A program made the translations under genes and the position numbers. Below the pieces are notes generated by a model. That model did no database searches. It saw only the letters and a list, made by a program, of their open reading frames with translations, and was not told the origin of the DNA. A DNA stretch of 64,000 bases, taken from NCBI GenBank assembly GCA_021209875.1, contig JAGYVD010000004.1, positions 1,116,001-1,180,000 on the forward strand, in the 5' to 3' direction. The stretch is from Rosellinia necatrix. Its lineage: Eukaryota > Ascomycota > Sordariomycetes > Xylariales > Xylariaceae. Shown piece by piece: positions 1-13,881 of this stretch. Each line of letters starts with the position of its first letter. Position 1 is the stretch's first letter.

Positions 1-3000
1 ATAAAATAAATAAAAAATAAAAGCTTAAAAATATATTAGATATAGTTTTTAAAAATATAAAAAATGCTTTAAATATTTTTATTTATAGCCTGGTTAATTA
101 AACTAATAAATATAAGTTAAAAATAAATGTGTTAGCGGAGCAGATTTTAAACTAAAAACTAGTTTTTTAAATATAACAGCAAAGATTTATTATTTTAAGT
201 ATAACTTTTAAACTAAAAATAGTTTTAGCAGAAAGCTTTAAAAATAAAGCAACTATAACGCGTAAAAAAAACAGTTATTTATAGCGTTTTAAAAGCATAA
301 TAGATTTTATAATAATAAAAACGCTAATTATTAAACAAGCTAGTAAAAAATTAATTTTAATTAGCTAAACAAATAATAAAAAACTAGAAAAAACCTAAAT
401 AAAATATAAATATATATATAAAATATTTTTATTTATAAACAGATTAAGCTGTAAAACTAAAGGTAAAAAACTAAATAAAAAGCTAAAAAATAATATAAAA
501 AGTTTAACATTTATTACGATAATATATATAAAACTAAAAATTAATTTATTAAAAATTATATATAAAATATTTTTATAAAAATATTTTTTAAAATAAATAA
601 AAGCTTTATATTTTAAAGATTACAAATATAAAATATTATATATTATATTTATAGCTATAGTATAATAATATAAAGCTAATTAATTAAAAGCTAGTTTAAA
701 AATTAAATATATTAGAATAATTTTATTAAAAACTTTTATAAAATAAAAAAGCTTTAAAACTATTTTTGAAACAACTTTTAAAAAAAGTGTATAAAAAATA
801 TTTATTATATAAAAAAAAGTTTTAAAAATAGTTTTAATAAAAAAATAAAAATAAACTATTGTTATATAAATAAATATTTATATATAAATTTAATAAAAAT
901 TTTTTTTAAAAGTTTATAAAATAAAGCTAGTTATATAAAAAATTTATAAATAATAAATACGCTTTAGTTAATATATGCTATAACGTTTATAATAATTTTT
1001 TTTAAATAATAATAATAATTAATATATATTTTAATTTAAAAATTAAATAGTTTAATATAATATAAATATTTTTAAAGGTTTTAAATAGCAGCGAACTTTT
1101 TATGATATATTTAATATTAAATAGTTTTAAGCAGCAAAAAAGCTATATTATTAAATAAAGCTTTATATAAGCTATAAAACTTTTATTATTATAAAATAAT
1201 AAATTTTTAAATATTTTAAAACGTTTTAAGCTAATTATATCTAGCAAAAATTATATTTATTTTATATTTTAAATCGTAAAATATTTATTTTGTTTTATAT
1301 AAACGATTTTTTAGTTATATATAAAAAAAACAACAAAAAATTACCTGAAAATTATTAGCAGGATTAAAAAAGTTTACCAGCTTAAAAAATTAAAAAATAT
1401 CGTTTAATGTTTAAAAATTAAAATAATCTATAACTATATAAAAAACGATTATATTAATATATAATTAATATATTAAAAAAATCGCCGCTTGATTTAATTT
1501 AATTAATAACGCTTAAACTTTAAAAATATTACTTTTATATAACAAGCTGCTTAAATATATAAAGCAAGCTTTAAAAAAAAAAAAATTAAAACATATTAAA
1601 AAAAAATCGGCTTAATATTTTATATAATAATTATATTACGATTAAAAATAATATTTATAGCTGTATTATTATTAAAGTATTTTATAAACTTAAACTTAGA
1701 TTTTATAAAAGCAGCTGATTAAATAATTTATTATTTATATTATATAAAGTTTTTAAAATTATATATAAAAGCAGAGGTTTAACAGCCCAAGCTTTATTAA
1801 TTGCAAAAACATATTATTTATAAACAACGTAAAAACTAAGCGTTTTTTATATAAATATATTATATTTTTATTTAAAAATATAATTTTTAAAACTATTAAA
1901 TAAAATATAATTTTAACTTTTATAATAAAAACTAAAATTATTGCTTTAAGTTATATAGCTAAAAAATAATAGCTTTAAAACAGTTTTTAAAATTTTATAT
2001 TAAATTTAAAAAATATAAATAATTTATTTAAATAATATTTAAATAATCCGTTTAATAGTTAATAAGTATAAAAAATTATTATAAAGCTTAAATATATAAA
2101 TATATAAAATATATAGTTTAAATAAAAATATTTAAAAATTTGTTTATAATAAAAATTTTTTATTAATTAAATATTAATAAATAGTTTTATAAAAATTTTA
2201 TATAAATATAATTAAAGCATTTTAAAGCTTTATTTAATTTAAACGATTTATATTATAATATAAAAAACTAATAAGCTGCTAGCTTAAACTTTTAATAATT
2301 AATTAAAAAAATTAAAAAAATTAAAATATTTAAAAACCTTTTAGTTTTACATAAATTTTAAAAAAACCTTTTTTTTTATTTTTAATTTTTATTAAGATTT
2401 TTTAAATTATTAAACTTTTTAAACATATTAAAAAAGCGTTTTAAAATTAAATTATAACAAGCTTTTTAAACAGCGCTTAAAAATATAAGCTGTATAGCAG
2501 AAGCAAACAAAAAAACTATAATAAAGCAAAAATAAAAAATATAAAAAAAATAATAAGCAAAAAAACGACTAGCTATAAAGGTACAAGCGTGAAAAACGGC
2601 TAAAAACGCGCAAAAAGCGTAAAAATCTATAAAAATAAACGTTTTTAAAGCTATAGCATTTTATTTTTTTATTAAAATATTAAAAATTTAACGCAGCAAA
2701 ATTTTAAAGTTTAAAATAGTTTATTTTAAATTAATTAATAATTAATAAAAGTTTATAATAATTGTTTATAATAATATTAAAATAAAATAAAAAAAAAAAA
2801 ACGTTTAATTATTAATTAAACGTACAAAAGCTAATTTTATATTATTAATTATATATTAATTAATTAATTAAAACATATAAAATAAAATATAAATTAAAAA
2901 ATATATTTATATTTAAAAATATAATATTAATATTAGCTACTGCAGTTAATAGTTTTATAATATAACTTTTTAATTAATTAATAAATATAGAATTAATATA

Positions 3001-4356
3001 GCTTAAATAAAATATTTTTTAAATAGTATTTATTAGCTTTAAACATAAACAAGCAAAATAAAAAACAGCGTTAATAGCAGCAGCAGCAGCGCTATTTATT
3101 ATATAATGTTTTAAGTTAAAAGCAGCAGGCAAAAGCAGCATATATAACTATATAAAGTTTAGCAGCAGCAGTTTAGCAGGACTAATTATAATAAAGCTTT
3201 AAAAAATTTAAAACAATATATTTTTAATATTTAAACTTAAACTTAAATTAAACAAGCTTAATAAATATAAATTTAAAAAAAAAATATTATTAAAACAAAT
3301 CAACACATTTTTTTAATTTTAAATATTATATTTAAATAAATTATAAACGGGCAGAAAAAAATATTAAAAATATTGTTTATAATAATATAAGCAGTTAAAA
3401 TAATAAAAACAGCAGAAGCAGCGTTAATAGCAGCAGTAGTAATATAAATAACAGTAGCAGCAGTAAAAGCAGCAGCAGCAGTAAAAACAGCAGCAATAAT
3501 AGCAATAGCAGCAGTAGTAGCAGTATAAACGTAGGTTTAGCAGCAGTAAAAGCGATTTTAATAACTATTTATAATAATTATTAATAATTTAAACATATAT
3601 TAATAAATAAATTATATTAATAATTTATATATAAAAATAATATAATTAATAAATATAATATATAATAAATTATAATAATATTTATAAATTAATATAATTA
3701 TAATAAAATTTTAAAATTACAGCTTTAATAAATATAAACAATAAATTTCCTTAAAAGCAAAAATATATTTTAAAATAACAAAAAAAAAACTATATTTTAT
3801 ATAAATATCTTAGAAGTTTAATAAAAATGCGCGCGTAAAAAAGTTATATACAGCTTATACGTTTAGACTTAAAAAAAAAAAAAAAAGAAAACGTTAAAAA
3901 ATTAAAAACTAAATATTAACTTATATTTAAATAATTAACAGGTTATTATTTACGCCTAGGAGCTATTAAAAAAGTTGTTAAGCTTAATTAAAATATAAAA
4001 TAATAATATAATTAAAAATGCATATTTAAAAAAAGTATTTTTTTTAAACGCGTTAATATAGCTAAAAACAAACTATTTATAGCTTTAAAAAAAAAGCCGC
4101 GCTATATAATTTTATTTTTATTTGTTATTATATATAAACAAGCTAATTATATTAATAAAGCATGCGTATTATTAAAACATAAGCTAATTAATTTATTAAA
4201 AAATATTTAACAATAATATAAAATGATTTAATAATTAAGCTAGAAATTTTTATTTTAAAAATCTTTTAAGCAAAAAATATATATATGTAAAATATAGTTT
4301 TAATGCTGCATTTGTAAGCGTTATACGTTTAAAGCAGAAACAACTTTTAAAATTAT
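1..4356. other. AT-rich RIP-degraded DNA, no gene
   Basis: This stretch is almost entirely A and T, with stop codons in all frames and no open frame resembling a protein. The composition matches the mutated retrotransposon copies further right, so it is most likely an older RIP-destroyed element, but I found no terminal repeats or target duplication to define it. The only distinct structure is a run of CAG-type triplets near 3066-3556, listed separately. No tRNA, rRNA or promoter is visible. Confidence 0.8.
3066..3556. repeat. CAG/GCA-rich low-complexity tract in RIPed DNA
   Basis: Several clusters of GCAGCAGCAG-type triplets, interrupted by AT-rich text, lie between about 3066 and 3556. They stand out because nearly all other C and G has been lost around them. 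They may be remains of a polyglutamine, polyalanine or polyserine coding tract of a transposon gene, or a microsatellite. No reading frame survives, so the origin is unknown. Confidence 0.6.
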
Positions 4357-4527
4357 TTTTACTACGTAATTAATATATATAAATACCTATAGCTTATTAT
4401 ATTAAATAAAAGCTTTTTAATAAATTTAATTATTTGTATTAAACATTCCTAGAGTATTACCACGTTTTTAGTAATTAATAAATCTTCCTACAGATCGATC
4501 CACACTTTTGTTAAATAATTTTTATTT
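4357..4527 (+). repeat. 171-bp direct repeat, left copy
   Basis: This segment matches 47351-47521 over its whole length in the same orientation, with differences mostly C/T and G/A. Both copies begin with TTTTACTACG, carry a shared AGATCGATCCA block and end in an AT-rich run. The two copies lie 43 kb apart on either side of the nested element stack. They could be LTR remnants of one very old outer element or two independent insertions of one repeat family; no target duplication was recognised. Confidence 0.7.
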
Positions 4528-6601
4528 AGCTAGCTTTACTAGTTAAATAAAAAGCTTTTTTTTTAACTGTATTAAATGCTAGGGCTATAATAAAACGTTA
4601 TTATTTTTAATAAGTATAACTTTTTTTTATTGTTTATAAGGTTAGCTATAGTTTTTTTTTAATTTTTTTAGCTAAAGTTTATTTTTTTTTTAATATTAGT
4701 ATTTTTTAATTAGTTTTTTAATATTATATAATTATTACTCCGATGGTTATTAATTATTTTTATAAGTATATTTTTTGTTTAATAAAATAATGAAATCTAT
4801 TTTTAATATAGTTTATTAAATATTTAAAAATTATTTTAATTTTAAATAAATTACTTTTTTTTAAGTTTTATTTTTAAATATTAGGCTTAATGCAAGTATT
4901 TTTTCATAAAAGAATGTTTACTAATATTTTTAAATAATAAAGATATAATTAAAATAATAAAATAAATATTAAAAGTTTTTAATAATTATAATTTATAAGC
5001 TAACTTATTAATTTTTTTAATTTTTATAGTTTTAAATATTATTAAAAATATTCTTTAACCAGCTTTTTAAAAAATAATATTTTAAATAAAGTTTTAAAGA
5101 TCTTATATTTTTTTATTATATTTTATTAATTTATATTTGTATTATTATATTATTTTATACATGCTGCTATAAAATTTATACCTAATTTTATATTTTTATA
5201 AAAATGTTTTTATATAAATTAAATATTTTTAATTATTATATTTATTTTTATATTAATAAAAATAACGTTTAATTTAAAAACTAAAATTTAAAAAATGTTT
5301 ATAAACTAATAATTAAATAGGTTTTGCATATATTTAATATAAATTTTATTATCAAAATAGTAATATATTTTTTAATTATAGTTTAAATATATATATATAT
5401 ATAATATTAAATAAGAATTTTATAATTAGATTTTTTATTTAAACAAATTATTATTTTATAAATAATAAAAGTTGTTATTAATAGTTTTATTTTTATAACG
5501 TTTTAAAGCTTTATTTAAAATTCAGAAGTAAATTTATAATTTTAATTAAAAATAATACTGCTTAATATATTTTAATTAAATAATAAGAATTATTTCGCTA
5601 ATATTTCTGTTTAATTTTTAATAAAATAATTTTATTATTAAAATAAATAATAACGGTTTTTAAATAGCATATATTATTATTATTAATATTTTATACTTGT
5701 TAAATTTTTTAATTATTATAATATAGCTAAAATAATATTTTAAATAAACTTGTAATAAAGTTTATTATAATAGTTTTATTAATTTAATATTTTTAATTAA
5801 ATAAATTATTAATTATTACATAGGTTTTTTTATTAATACTAGATAATTTATATTTGTTATAATAATTTAAATATGCTTTTATTTTATAAGTTTTTAATTT
5901 GATTATATAAAACTTTAATTTTATGATTTTACGCTGTGTATTAAAATAATATTTATTATTACATATTATTATTAAAAATTTAGCCCTTTTTTTTTAATAT
6001 ATATAATTTTGTTTATTTTTTAATTAATATTATATAATAAATTGTTTATAATTATAAAAAGATTTTTAAGCTTCGAAAAATTTGCCATGTTTTTATTATT
6101 TTTATAAATCGTTTTTAAACCTTTTAATATTTAAAAATTTTAATATAATTTATTATAATTTTAATTTTTTTATTTTTTTATTATTAGTTTTAAATATCTT
6201 ATTTTTGTATAATTTAATACTACTTTTATATTAGTTTAAATCTTTCTTTTTTTAAAGATTTATTAAGTTAATAATGTTTTTAATGGATTGAATATATTTA
6301 AAATAAAGTTTATTTTATTTAATATATAATATATTTATAGTTTGTATTATAATAAAGATATCAATATATTAATTAAACGTTTATTTATACAGTTAGTAAA
6401 TCTATTATTAAACTTAATTTAATTTAATATGCTTTTTATTATTAAATAATTGATAAAGAAACAAAATGTTAATTAAAGCTTTCATTATAGTTTACCGGCG
6501 GTAATATGTTTAAATTATATAAGCTATTTCTGGTTTAAAAAGTTTATGTTTCATTTTTAATTATAATATATAACAATTTAAAAATATTATTAGTAATATT
6601 T
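4528..6601. other. AT-rich RIP-degraded DNA, no gene
   Basis: Heavily mutated AT-rich DNA without an open frame worth calling. It is the left flank into which the outer retrotransposon B2 inserted; its continuation should be the DNA beginning at 35751. Nothing else is identifiable. Confidence 0.75.
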
Positions 6602-6606
6602 ATATA
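6602..6606. repeat. Target-site duplication of element B2, left
   Basis: ATATA immediately before the left end of B2. The right copy at 35746-35750 reads ATATG, which differs by one RIP-type G-to-A change. Five-base duplications are normal for LTR retrotransposon integrases. Confidence 0.65.
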
Positions 6607-6697
6607 TAAGAAGATGAGTATAAGAGCAGAAAAAAAGATGCTTTTATTAATTTCTCTGTTAGATAAGGAATTCTAGTAAGTTTAGAATTAACCTCGG
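6607..6697 (-). repeat. B2 3' LTR, distal part (split by element C)
   Basis: The terminal 91 bp of the B2 3' LTR, minus strand, matching the corresponding end of the intact LTR at 35544-35745. It is interrupted at the CTCGG duplication made by insertion of element C and resumes at 20107. It is clearly less RIP-mutated than the flanking DNA. Confidence 0.85.
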
Positions 6698-6931
6698 AGT
6701 CACGGATGCCTATATACCCCTGACTAGGACCCACCTGGAAAAGTCCTTCTGGTTGTGGGCTAAGGCTTATAACATCAACGTATATTATATAACCAAGCAT
6801 CTGTGCCCTTACAAATTAGTATATATTTAATTTTTATTTTGATAGCTTTTTTGGTTTTTTATTTTTTAATTAATATATATATAAAACTTTAATTAAAAGT
6901 TTTGCTTTTATAAAAAATATTAATTATAATA
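6698..6931 (+). repeat. Element C 5' LTR
   Basis: 234 bp, the same length as the 3' copy at 19868-20101. The first 100 or so bases keep a normal GC content while the rest is RIP-mutated to AT. The start is AGTCACGGATG. Confidence 0.85.
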
Positions 6932-7090
6932 ATTAAAAATTATTTTTATTATTTAATATTTAATTAATTAAATTTAGTTGTAAAAACGACAGCTATTTTG
7001 TTATTTTTTATATTTATAGAACGTTGATATTAAACCGATTTATTAAATGCAAGCTTAATTTATATTTTAATAATTTAATTACGACGATCG

Positions 7091-7357
7091 TGTTATGGCC
7101 CACAGCTATAATAGCGATCTCTGATTGGCCGGCTGGCCAGTTGATCCCTGATTAGCCACTTGGCTAAGCAGGTACAGGTATAAAATAGTAAATATAGTAA
7201 GTAGGCTAGTCACGTAGTAAATAGCTAATAGTATATATAAATAAAAATTCTGGCTGTCGGCTTTATATATAGTTTTTTTTTTTTAACTTTAGTTTTTTTT
7301 TTTAATATATAAGTATAATTAAGCATCGTTTTAACTGCTGTTATTATAGCTATTATA
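7091..7357 (+). repeat. Element D 5' LTR
   Basis: Begins TGTTATGGCCCAC; its first 80 or so bases are spared by RIP, while its 3' part is AT-shifted. It contains a TATAAAA box and a poly-T block before the LTR end, which reads GCTATTATA here and GCTATTACA in the other copy. Confidence 0.9.
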
Positions 7358-10300
7358 AAACTAAAGTTTATTTTTATTGTTTAAAAAATATTAAATTTTT
7401 TAAACGACTAATTAATTAATATATTAAAAATATTATAGCAAAAAAATAATTTAATTTTTTAACAGAAGCTAAGCAATAAATACGTTTTAAAAAAAATAAC
7501 TTAAATAAACTAACATTTTAGAATATTAATCGATATAATTACTATAAACTTTATTATTAGTTTTTAAAGTTTATAAAGTTAGCGTTATAAGCAGATAATA
7601 TTAATATAATAAAACGTTTTAAATATAAAAATAATAATTATAACAAAAATAAAAGCAAAAAAATAAATTTATTAATATTTCCGTATTAAAATCGCACTGC
7701 TTAAAATAATAATTAAAGCTTATATATAATTAGTTTTTATAAAACTTTATAAAAACTTTATAAAATAAATAAAAACTAATATAGTTTATTTTATTATTAA
7801 TAAATAATTAAAAATAGTATTTATAGTAATAATATTTAATAAAAACATATATTTTATTATAAAATAGCTTTATAAACTTTTAATAGTTTATAAAACTAGT
7901 TTATAACTATTTTAAAAAATATATTATAAATTTAAATATTGTTTATTGTTTATTAATGCCGCTTAAAATATTTTAAAAATATTATTAATTTAATAAATAA
8001 AATAAATAATAATTTTATATAAATATTATATTAAATAAACTAGTTTAACTTATAAAATAAAAAGTTAAAGCTAATTTAAATTATGCTTTAATTAAAATAA
8101 ACGAAAAATTAAAATTTTAAAAACTAAATTGTTATAATATCTGCTTAAATAAACAGAATATTTAATAGTTATTAAAAAATTATATTTAAGCTAAACTTAA
8201 GCACTTTTAACTTATAATATACCGAAAAAAAATTAAAATTAATTTTTAAAGCTGTAAAACTACCGGTTTTTATAAACAAAAAGCTTATAAGCAATAAATT
8301 AAAAATAAAATTTAAATATTAGTTTATATTTTTAAAAAGCAAACTTATTAAAAATAGCAACTATTTCTAGTATAAATTAAAAAAAATTAATTATATCGCT
8401 AGTTATATAAAAAGCAAAGCTTTAAAAACTTTATGCTGTTTATTATTAATAACTATAATAAACTAATATTAAAAACTAGCTAAAAAGTTTAAACTATTTT
8501 TTTATTTTATAATAATTTTAATAAGTATAAAAAGCTAAAATTAAATATTAAAACTTAAAAATAGCTGTAAACAATAAGTTTATTTTATTTTATATTAAGT
8601 TTATTTAATAAGCCGGTATAATATAAGTTAATTTAAAAATTTAAAATAAAACATATATAATAAATTATTTAAACGTTTAAATAAGCTTTATATAAATAAA
8701 TTATATAATAATATAATAAATTTTACTGCTTATTATAAATATATATAATTATATAATTATTAACAGCAGAAAAACTTTATTTAAAATAAAGCTTTATAAA
8801 AAAAAAAAAATCTAAAAAAAAAAAAGCCGGAAAAAACTTTAATTTAAGCCGCCTGAAATAGTTTTTAACTTAAAAACGTTTATATATTAAAAAACAATAA
8901 TAAAAGCGTTGCTATTATTAAATAAACAAAAATAAAACAAAAATTTATGCTAAGCTAAAATTAAACTAGTTTAAAGTTTTTATTTTAAAAACAAATATTT
9001 TATTTATTATAAATAAAAATATTGCAGCAATAATTATTTTATAAAAACAACTTTAATTAATTAAATAATATATATATTAACGTTATTTTTATAAAAACTA
9101 TAAAAATAGATTATATAAAAATAAAAACATAAACAAAAAAAAAAACAGCTTAAAATAAATAAACTTTTTTTAAACAGAAAATATTAACATTTAATATAAT
9201 ATAATATAAAAAATCCCGTTTAACTTTTTAAAAATATTTTAAAAAAACCTGCTTTTATAAATTATATTATAATAAATAATAAATTTATATTATTTATTAA
9301 AGCTTTAGCTAATATAAAAACAAACGTATATATTTTAATCAGCGTAACTTTTGCTGCTTAAATAATAAAATATTTAAAACTTAAAACTATAACAAGCTTT
9401 AAACTAGCTATTATTACTAAATATAACAGTAATTTAATTTAATAAATAGACCTGGCTTTAAAAATATATTTTAAAATATAAAAAAACAATATAAAAAGCT
9501 TTTTAATTATAATTAATATAAAATATAACGTAATTATTAAAAAAATATTATAATTATTACAACGTATTAATAAATTTTTATATAAATAACTTTTGTTTTT
9601 AAATAATTAAAAACTAAAATATTAAGCTTTTAAAATTTTAATAAATAAAACAAGCGACTTATTAAAACATTTTAAACATTAAAAAAATGTTGCTTAAAAA
9701 AAAAAGCTAATAAACTATAAAAATAAAAAATATAAAAATAAGCAACTTAATTAAAAGCAGCAAAAAAAAAAGCTGCAAAAATAAAACATTTTAAACTAAA
9801 TATAACAAAAGATTATTTAGCTAAAAATTAAATTAATTATAAACGATATAAACTTAAAAGTTTTTTAAAATTATTTTAATAATTATTTTAAAGCTTTAAA
9901 ATTAATAGTTATTTTAAATAAAAAACAAATTATATAAAAATATAAAAATAAAAAAATATTCAATAAAAACAGAAATATTAACTTAATTTTAAAAGTAATA
10001 AAAACTAAATTAAAAACAGAAACTCTGCTTAAAAAATGCTTAAAAATTATATTAATTTTAGCAAAATATTATTAAATAATATAAATATTAACTTATAAAA
10101 ATTATAACTATTAAAACTATAGCTTTTAATATAACGTTATAATAAAACAGTATAATATATTATAATATAACTATATTATATAAAATTAATAAAATAATAA
10201 AATATAAAAATAAAAACTTAAAATAAACTATTAAATAAAAATAAAATAAAATTAAAAAAAGCTTATTATAAATTATTTTAAAAACTTATTATAAATATTT

Positions 10301-10824
10301 AAATATTTTTTAAAAGCTGCTTTAAACAACCTGTTTTTATATAAACTAAAATTAACTATTATTTAATATTAAATTAAAACTTAAAATTATTAAAATATAG
10401 TTTTTATATAAAATATTATTTAAAAAACTAAAACATATTAATAATATATTTATAATAATTTAGCAAAAAATTTATAAAACTTACGCTAGCTTTTAAACAG
10501 CTTTTATATTTTTTATATATAAAAACAACAAGTTTTTACGTTTATACGTTAATTATAAAAAACTAAATATTTTAATTTAAAAACCGCTATTTATTACTGC
10601 TAATTAAAAAATATTAGCTTATATAATATAAGCTAAAATATTTATAAAAATTAATATTAAGCAAACGTTTTATTATATTTATATTATAAAAAAAAATTAA
10701 TTATTTTTAAACTTAATATAAAGCTTATTAATTTAAAATATTATTTTTAAATTAATTAATAAGCCAGCTATTTTTAAAAATATATTAATAATACGTTATA
10801 AAAATATTTAAATATTTTTATATA

Positions 10825-11316
10825 GCTTATATTAATAATATTTTAATTTATTTAAATAATAAACTAAAATATTAATATTATATTAATAAAATATTATAAC
10901 GTTTTAAAAAATAAAACTATAAGCTAACTTAAAAAATATAAATTTTATATAAAAAAACTAAGTTTTTAGATTTATTATTAAAACTAAAAAATAAAAATTA
11001 ATTTTAATAAAGTTAAAATTATTTTTAACTAAAAGCGCTTAAAAAAAAAAAAAGCGCTATTAAAAAAATATGTTTATTTTAAGCTTTTATAACTTTTATA
11101 AAAGTTTATTTAAAAATATAATTAAATAATAAAATTATTAAACAACCTAATTTATATAAACATTAATTTAATATAATTAAAAGCTTGTTAAAATATATTT
11201 AAAATATTAAAAACAAGCTAATTAATATATTAATACTAAAATATTTTAATTATAAAAATAAAATATAAATAAAAATAAACACGTTTAATAGAGTAGCAGC
11301 TAGCGTGCTATTATAA
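10825..11316 (+). pseudogene. Element D pol relic: reverse transcriptase and RNase H motifs
   Basis: In one frame, 10825-10860 reads A-Y-I-N-N-I-L-I-Y-L-N-N. This is the gypsy-type reverse transcriptase active site Y-[IL]-D-D-[IM]-L-[IV]-Y-S with each catalytic Asp changed to Asn by a RIP-type G-to-A change. Exactly 140 codons on in the same frame, 11245-11316 reads like the start of RNase H: the T-D-A-S-D-G-V-A-A-G-V-L-S-Q type motif, with Asp to Asn, Gly to Arg or Ser, and Gln to stop. The spacing fits Ty3/gypsy pol. The gene is dead: the frame contains stops and the catalytic residues are gone. Confidence 0.8.
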
Positions 11317-13611
11317 TAAAAATAATAAACAACTTATAGCAGCTAATTATATTTTATTTAAAAACTTTTATAATATAAAATTAAACTATAATATTTATAA
11401 CAAAAAATATTAGCTGTTATTAAAAACTATTATATTAAAAAATAAAGTTAATAAGCTTGCAATAATTACAGCTGTTTTTAGTTATTATAAATTATGCTGC
11501 ATTAAAATATTTCAGCGTAAAAAAAATCTTAAATTTAAAACAAGCTAAATAAGCTAAGCTAATTATATATTATAATTTTAATATTATATATCGTTTAAAA
11601 TTAAAAATATAATAACAGATATTTTTTTAAACTAATAAAAACTTAAAAATATAAAAATAATAAAAAATAAATAAAAACTATAGCTTTTTAAGCCAGCAAC
11701 TTTTAAAATAAAAAAATATATATAAAATATATATTATAAAAATATTATATTTTATTATTATTAAAAATAATATTTATAAACATAATTTTAAAAATAAATT
11801 AATATAACATTAATTTAAAAAATATTAAAAAAGCCTGGGCTAACAAAAACTTTAATTAATTAATGCTAAAAACTTGTTGTTATATAAAAAAAACTAGTTG
11901 TTTTTAAATTAAACAACCTATAAACTTAAATAATTAAAAAATTTATATAAAACTAACAATAATACATCTAAGTTATAAAAAATAAAACGTTTAATATTTT
12001 AACGTTATTAATAGCTAAAGCTATATTATAAAATTAATTAATATATAATAAACTATTTTTACTGTTCTGTAAAAATTTTTGTAATAAAATACTAAAAAAT
12101 TAACTTTATTATTAATACTAGAATATATTTAATAATATATAATAATTAACTTTAAAACTTTTTTAAAAATAAATATAAAAATAATATAACTTTTATATAA
12201 TTAATAAACTATTAAAACTAATATAAACAATTATATATAAAAATCTGTAATAATAAAAATATAATTAAAATATATTATAAAAGTTTTTATTAAATATATA
12301 AGTAGTTAAAAATAGTAGTTAATAATAAAAAAAACAATTTATTATTAATTTTATAAAATAGCTATTAAAAATATATAATATAAAACTAGATTTTTTATAG
12401 TAAAATATTATTAATTAATAAAACAAATAAAAATAATATATTAATAAATAAATTAAAAGCTATAATTATATATTAATTATTTTTAAAAAATTAATTAAAA
12501 ATATTACTAGCTTTAAACATAATTTAAGCATTTTTATTTTATAAAGCTTTAAAAAGCTATTTTTAAAAAAATGCTAATAAAAAGCTAATAAATATAACGT
12601 TTAATTAAAAGCTTAAATAAAAATAAAACAATTATAAAAAAACTAATTAAAAAAGCTGTTTTAAAAAAAATATAAGTATTTATAAAAAAGTCCGCAATTA
12701 TATTAAAAAATAAAAATATAAATATAAAAACATAAAAACAAATAATTATATAAGCTAATAAATATTAATAAAACTTAAATTTTACGGTTAAAAACCATAT
12801 GTTTATACTACAGAAAAAAAAATAAATTAACTGTTTTAATAATAAATTAAACTATTTAATAATATAACAAGCTTATAAAATTATTAATATTTAAATTAAT
12901 TATTTTAATATATTTAAACTAAAACTATTAATAATATAGCAAAAAAACTACTAGTTTTATATTAAGCGATTATAAAAATATATAAACAACCTGCTGTTTA
13001 AACAAAAAATACTCCGCCTAGAAAAAAAAATAATCGATAAAGCGCTAAAAAAAAAAAATAAAAAATAAAAAAAATCCTGTTATTAAAAATCTAAAAAAAA
13101 AAATTGTTTTATAAAATATTATAAACAAGCTAAAAATATAACGATAATTAATATTTAGCAGCCGATTTAAAAAACGCTTTAATTAAGCTAAAAAAATACT
13201 ACGAAAAATATTTAAAAAAAATAAAGCCGCTAAAACAATTATAAAAATAGATTAAAACAGCTAAAAAAAATATATTTACTAAAACATATAATAATAACAA
13301 CGTATTATAAAACAAAATACAGCTAAAGTTATAAATACAGCGTAAATAATATAATAAATAACTTAATTAAAAAACAAACTAAATAAAAATTAATTAATTA
13401 ACGTAATAAATAAAAACTAAAAATTAAAAACTTTTAAATTTTAATTAATTATATACGTTAAAAATATTTTTTTACTGCTTAAAAGTATTAATTTAAAAGT
13501 CGCTAGTTTAAGCTTTACGCGTAGCGCAAACAACTTAAAAATTAGTTTAATATATCTTTAGCCTTACGCACAGCTAAAAACTTAAGCCAAGTTTTTTTAT
13601 AAAAAAAAAAT

Positions 13612-13881
13612 TATTATAGCTTATAGTTATAATAACAATTTTTAATTAGCCGGCTAGCTAGTCGATCTTTAATTAGCTACTTAACTAAACAAATACAGGT
13701 ATAAAATAATAAATGTAATAAATAGGCCAATTATATAATAAATAGCCAGTAATATATACAAGTAGAAATTCCGGCCGGCGGCCCTATATATAGTTTTTTT
13801 TTTTTTTCAACTTTAGTTTTTCTTCCTAATACATAGGTATAGTTGGGCATTGTTCCAACTGCTGTTATTACAGCTATTACA
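13612..13881 (+). repeat. Element D 3' LTR
   Basis: 270 bp. Its 5' two thirds are RIP-mutated, while the last 100 or so bases keep GC-rich sequence and the ATTACA end next to the GATCG duplication. This is the mirror image of the preservation in the 5' LTR. Confidence 0.9.

Larger units (their letters stand above)
7091..13881 (+). mobile_element. Ty3/gypsy-type LTR retrotransposon D, nested in C
   Basis: LTRs at 7091-7357 (267 bp) and 13612-13881 (270 bp) align base for base over their first 40 positions with only C/T and G/A differences. The left LTR starts TGTTATGG, the right ends ATTACA, and both outer edges carry the perfect 5-bp duplication GATCG (7086-7090 and 13882-13886). A TATA-like TATAAAA lies in the LTR and a run of ten A precedes the right LTR, so the element reads on the plus strand. 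A reverse transcriptase motif (10825-10860) and an RNase H start (11245-11316) lie in the same frame 140 codons apart. Total 6.8 kb. It is younger than element C, which it splits about 160 bp after C's 5' LTR. Confidence 0.92.

Noticed and set aside
6600..6800. 66-codon minus-strand frame
   Set aside because: It spans the junction of the B2 LTR and the element C LTR, so it is an insertion artefact.
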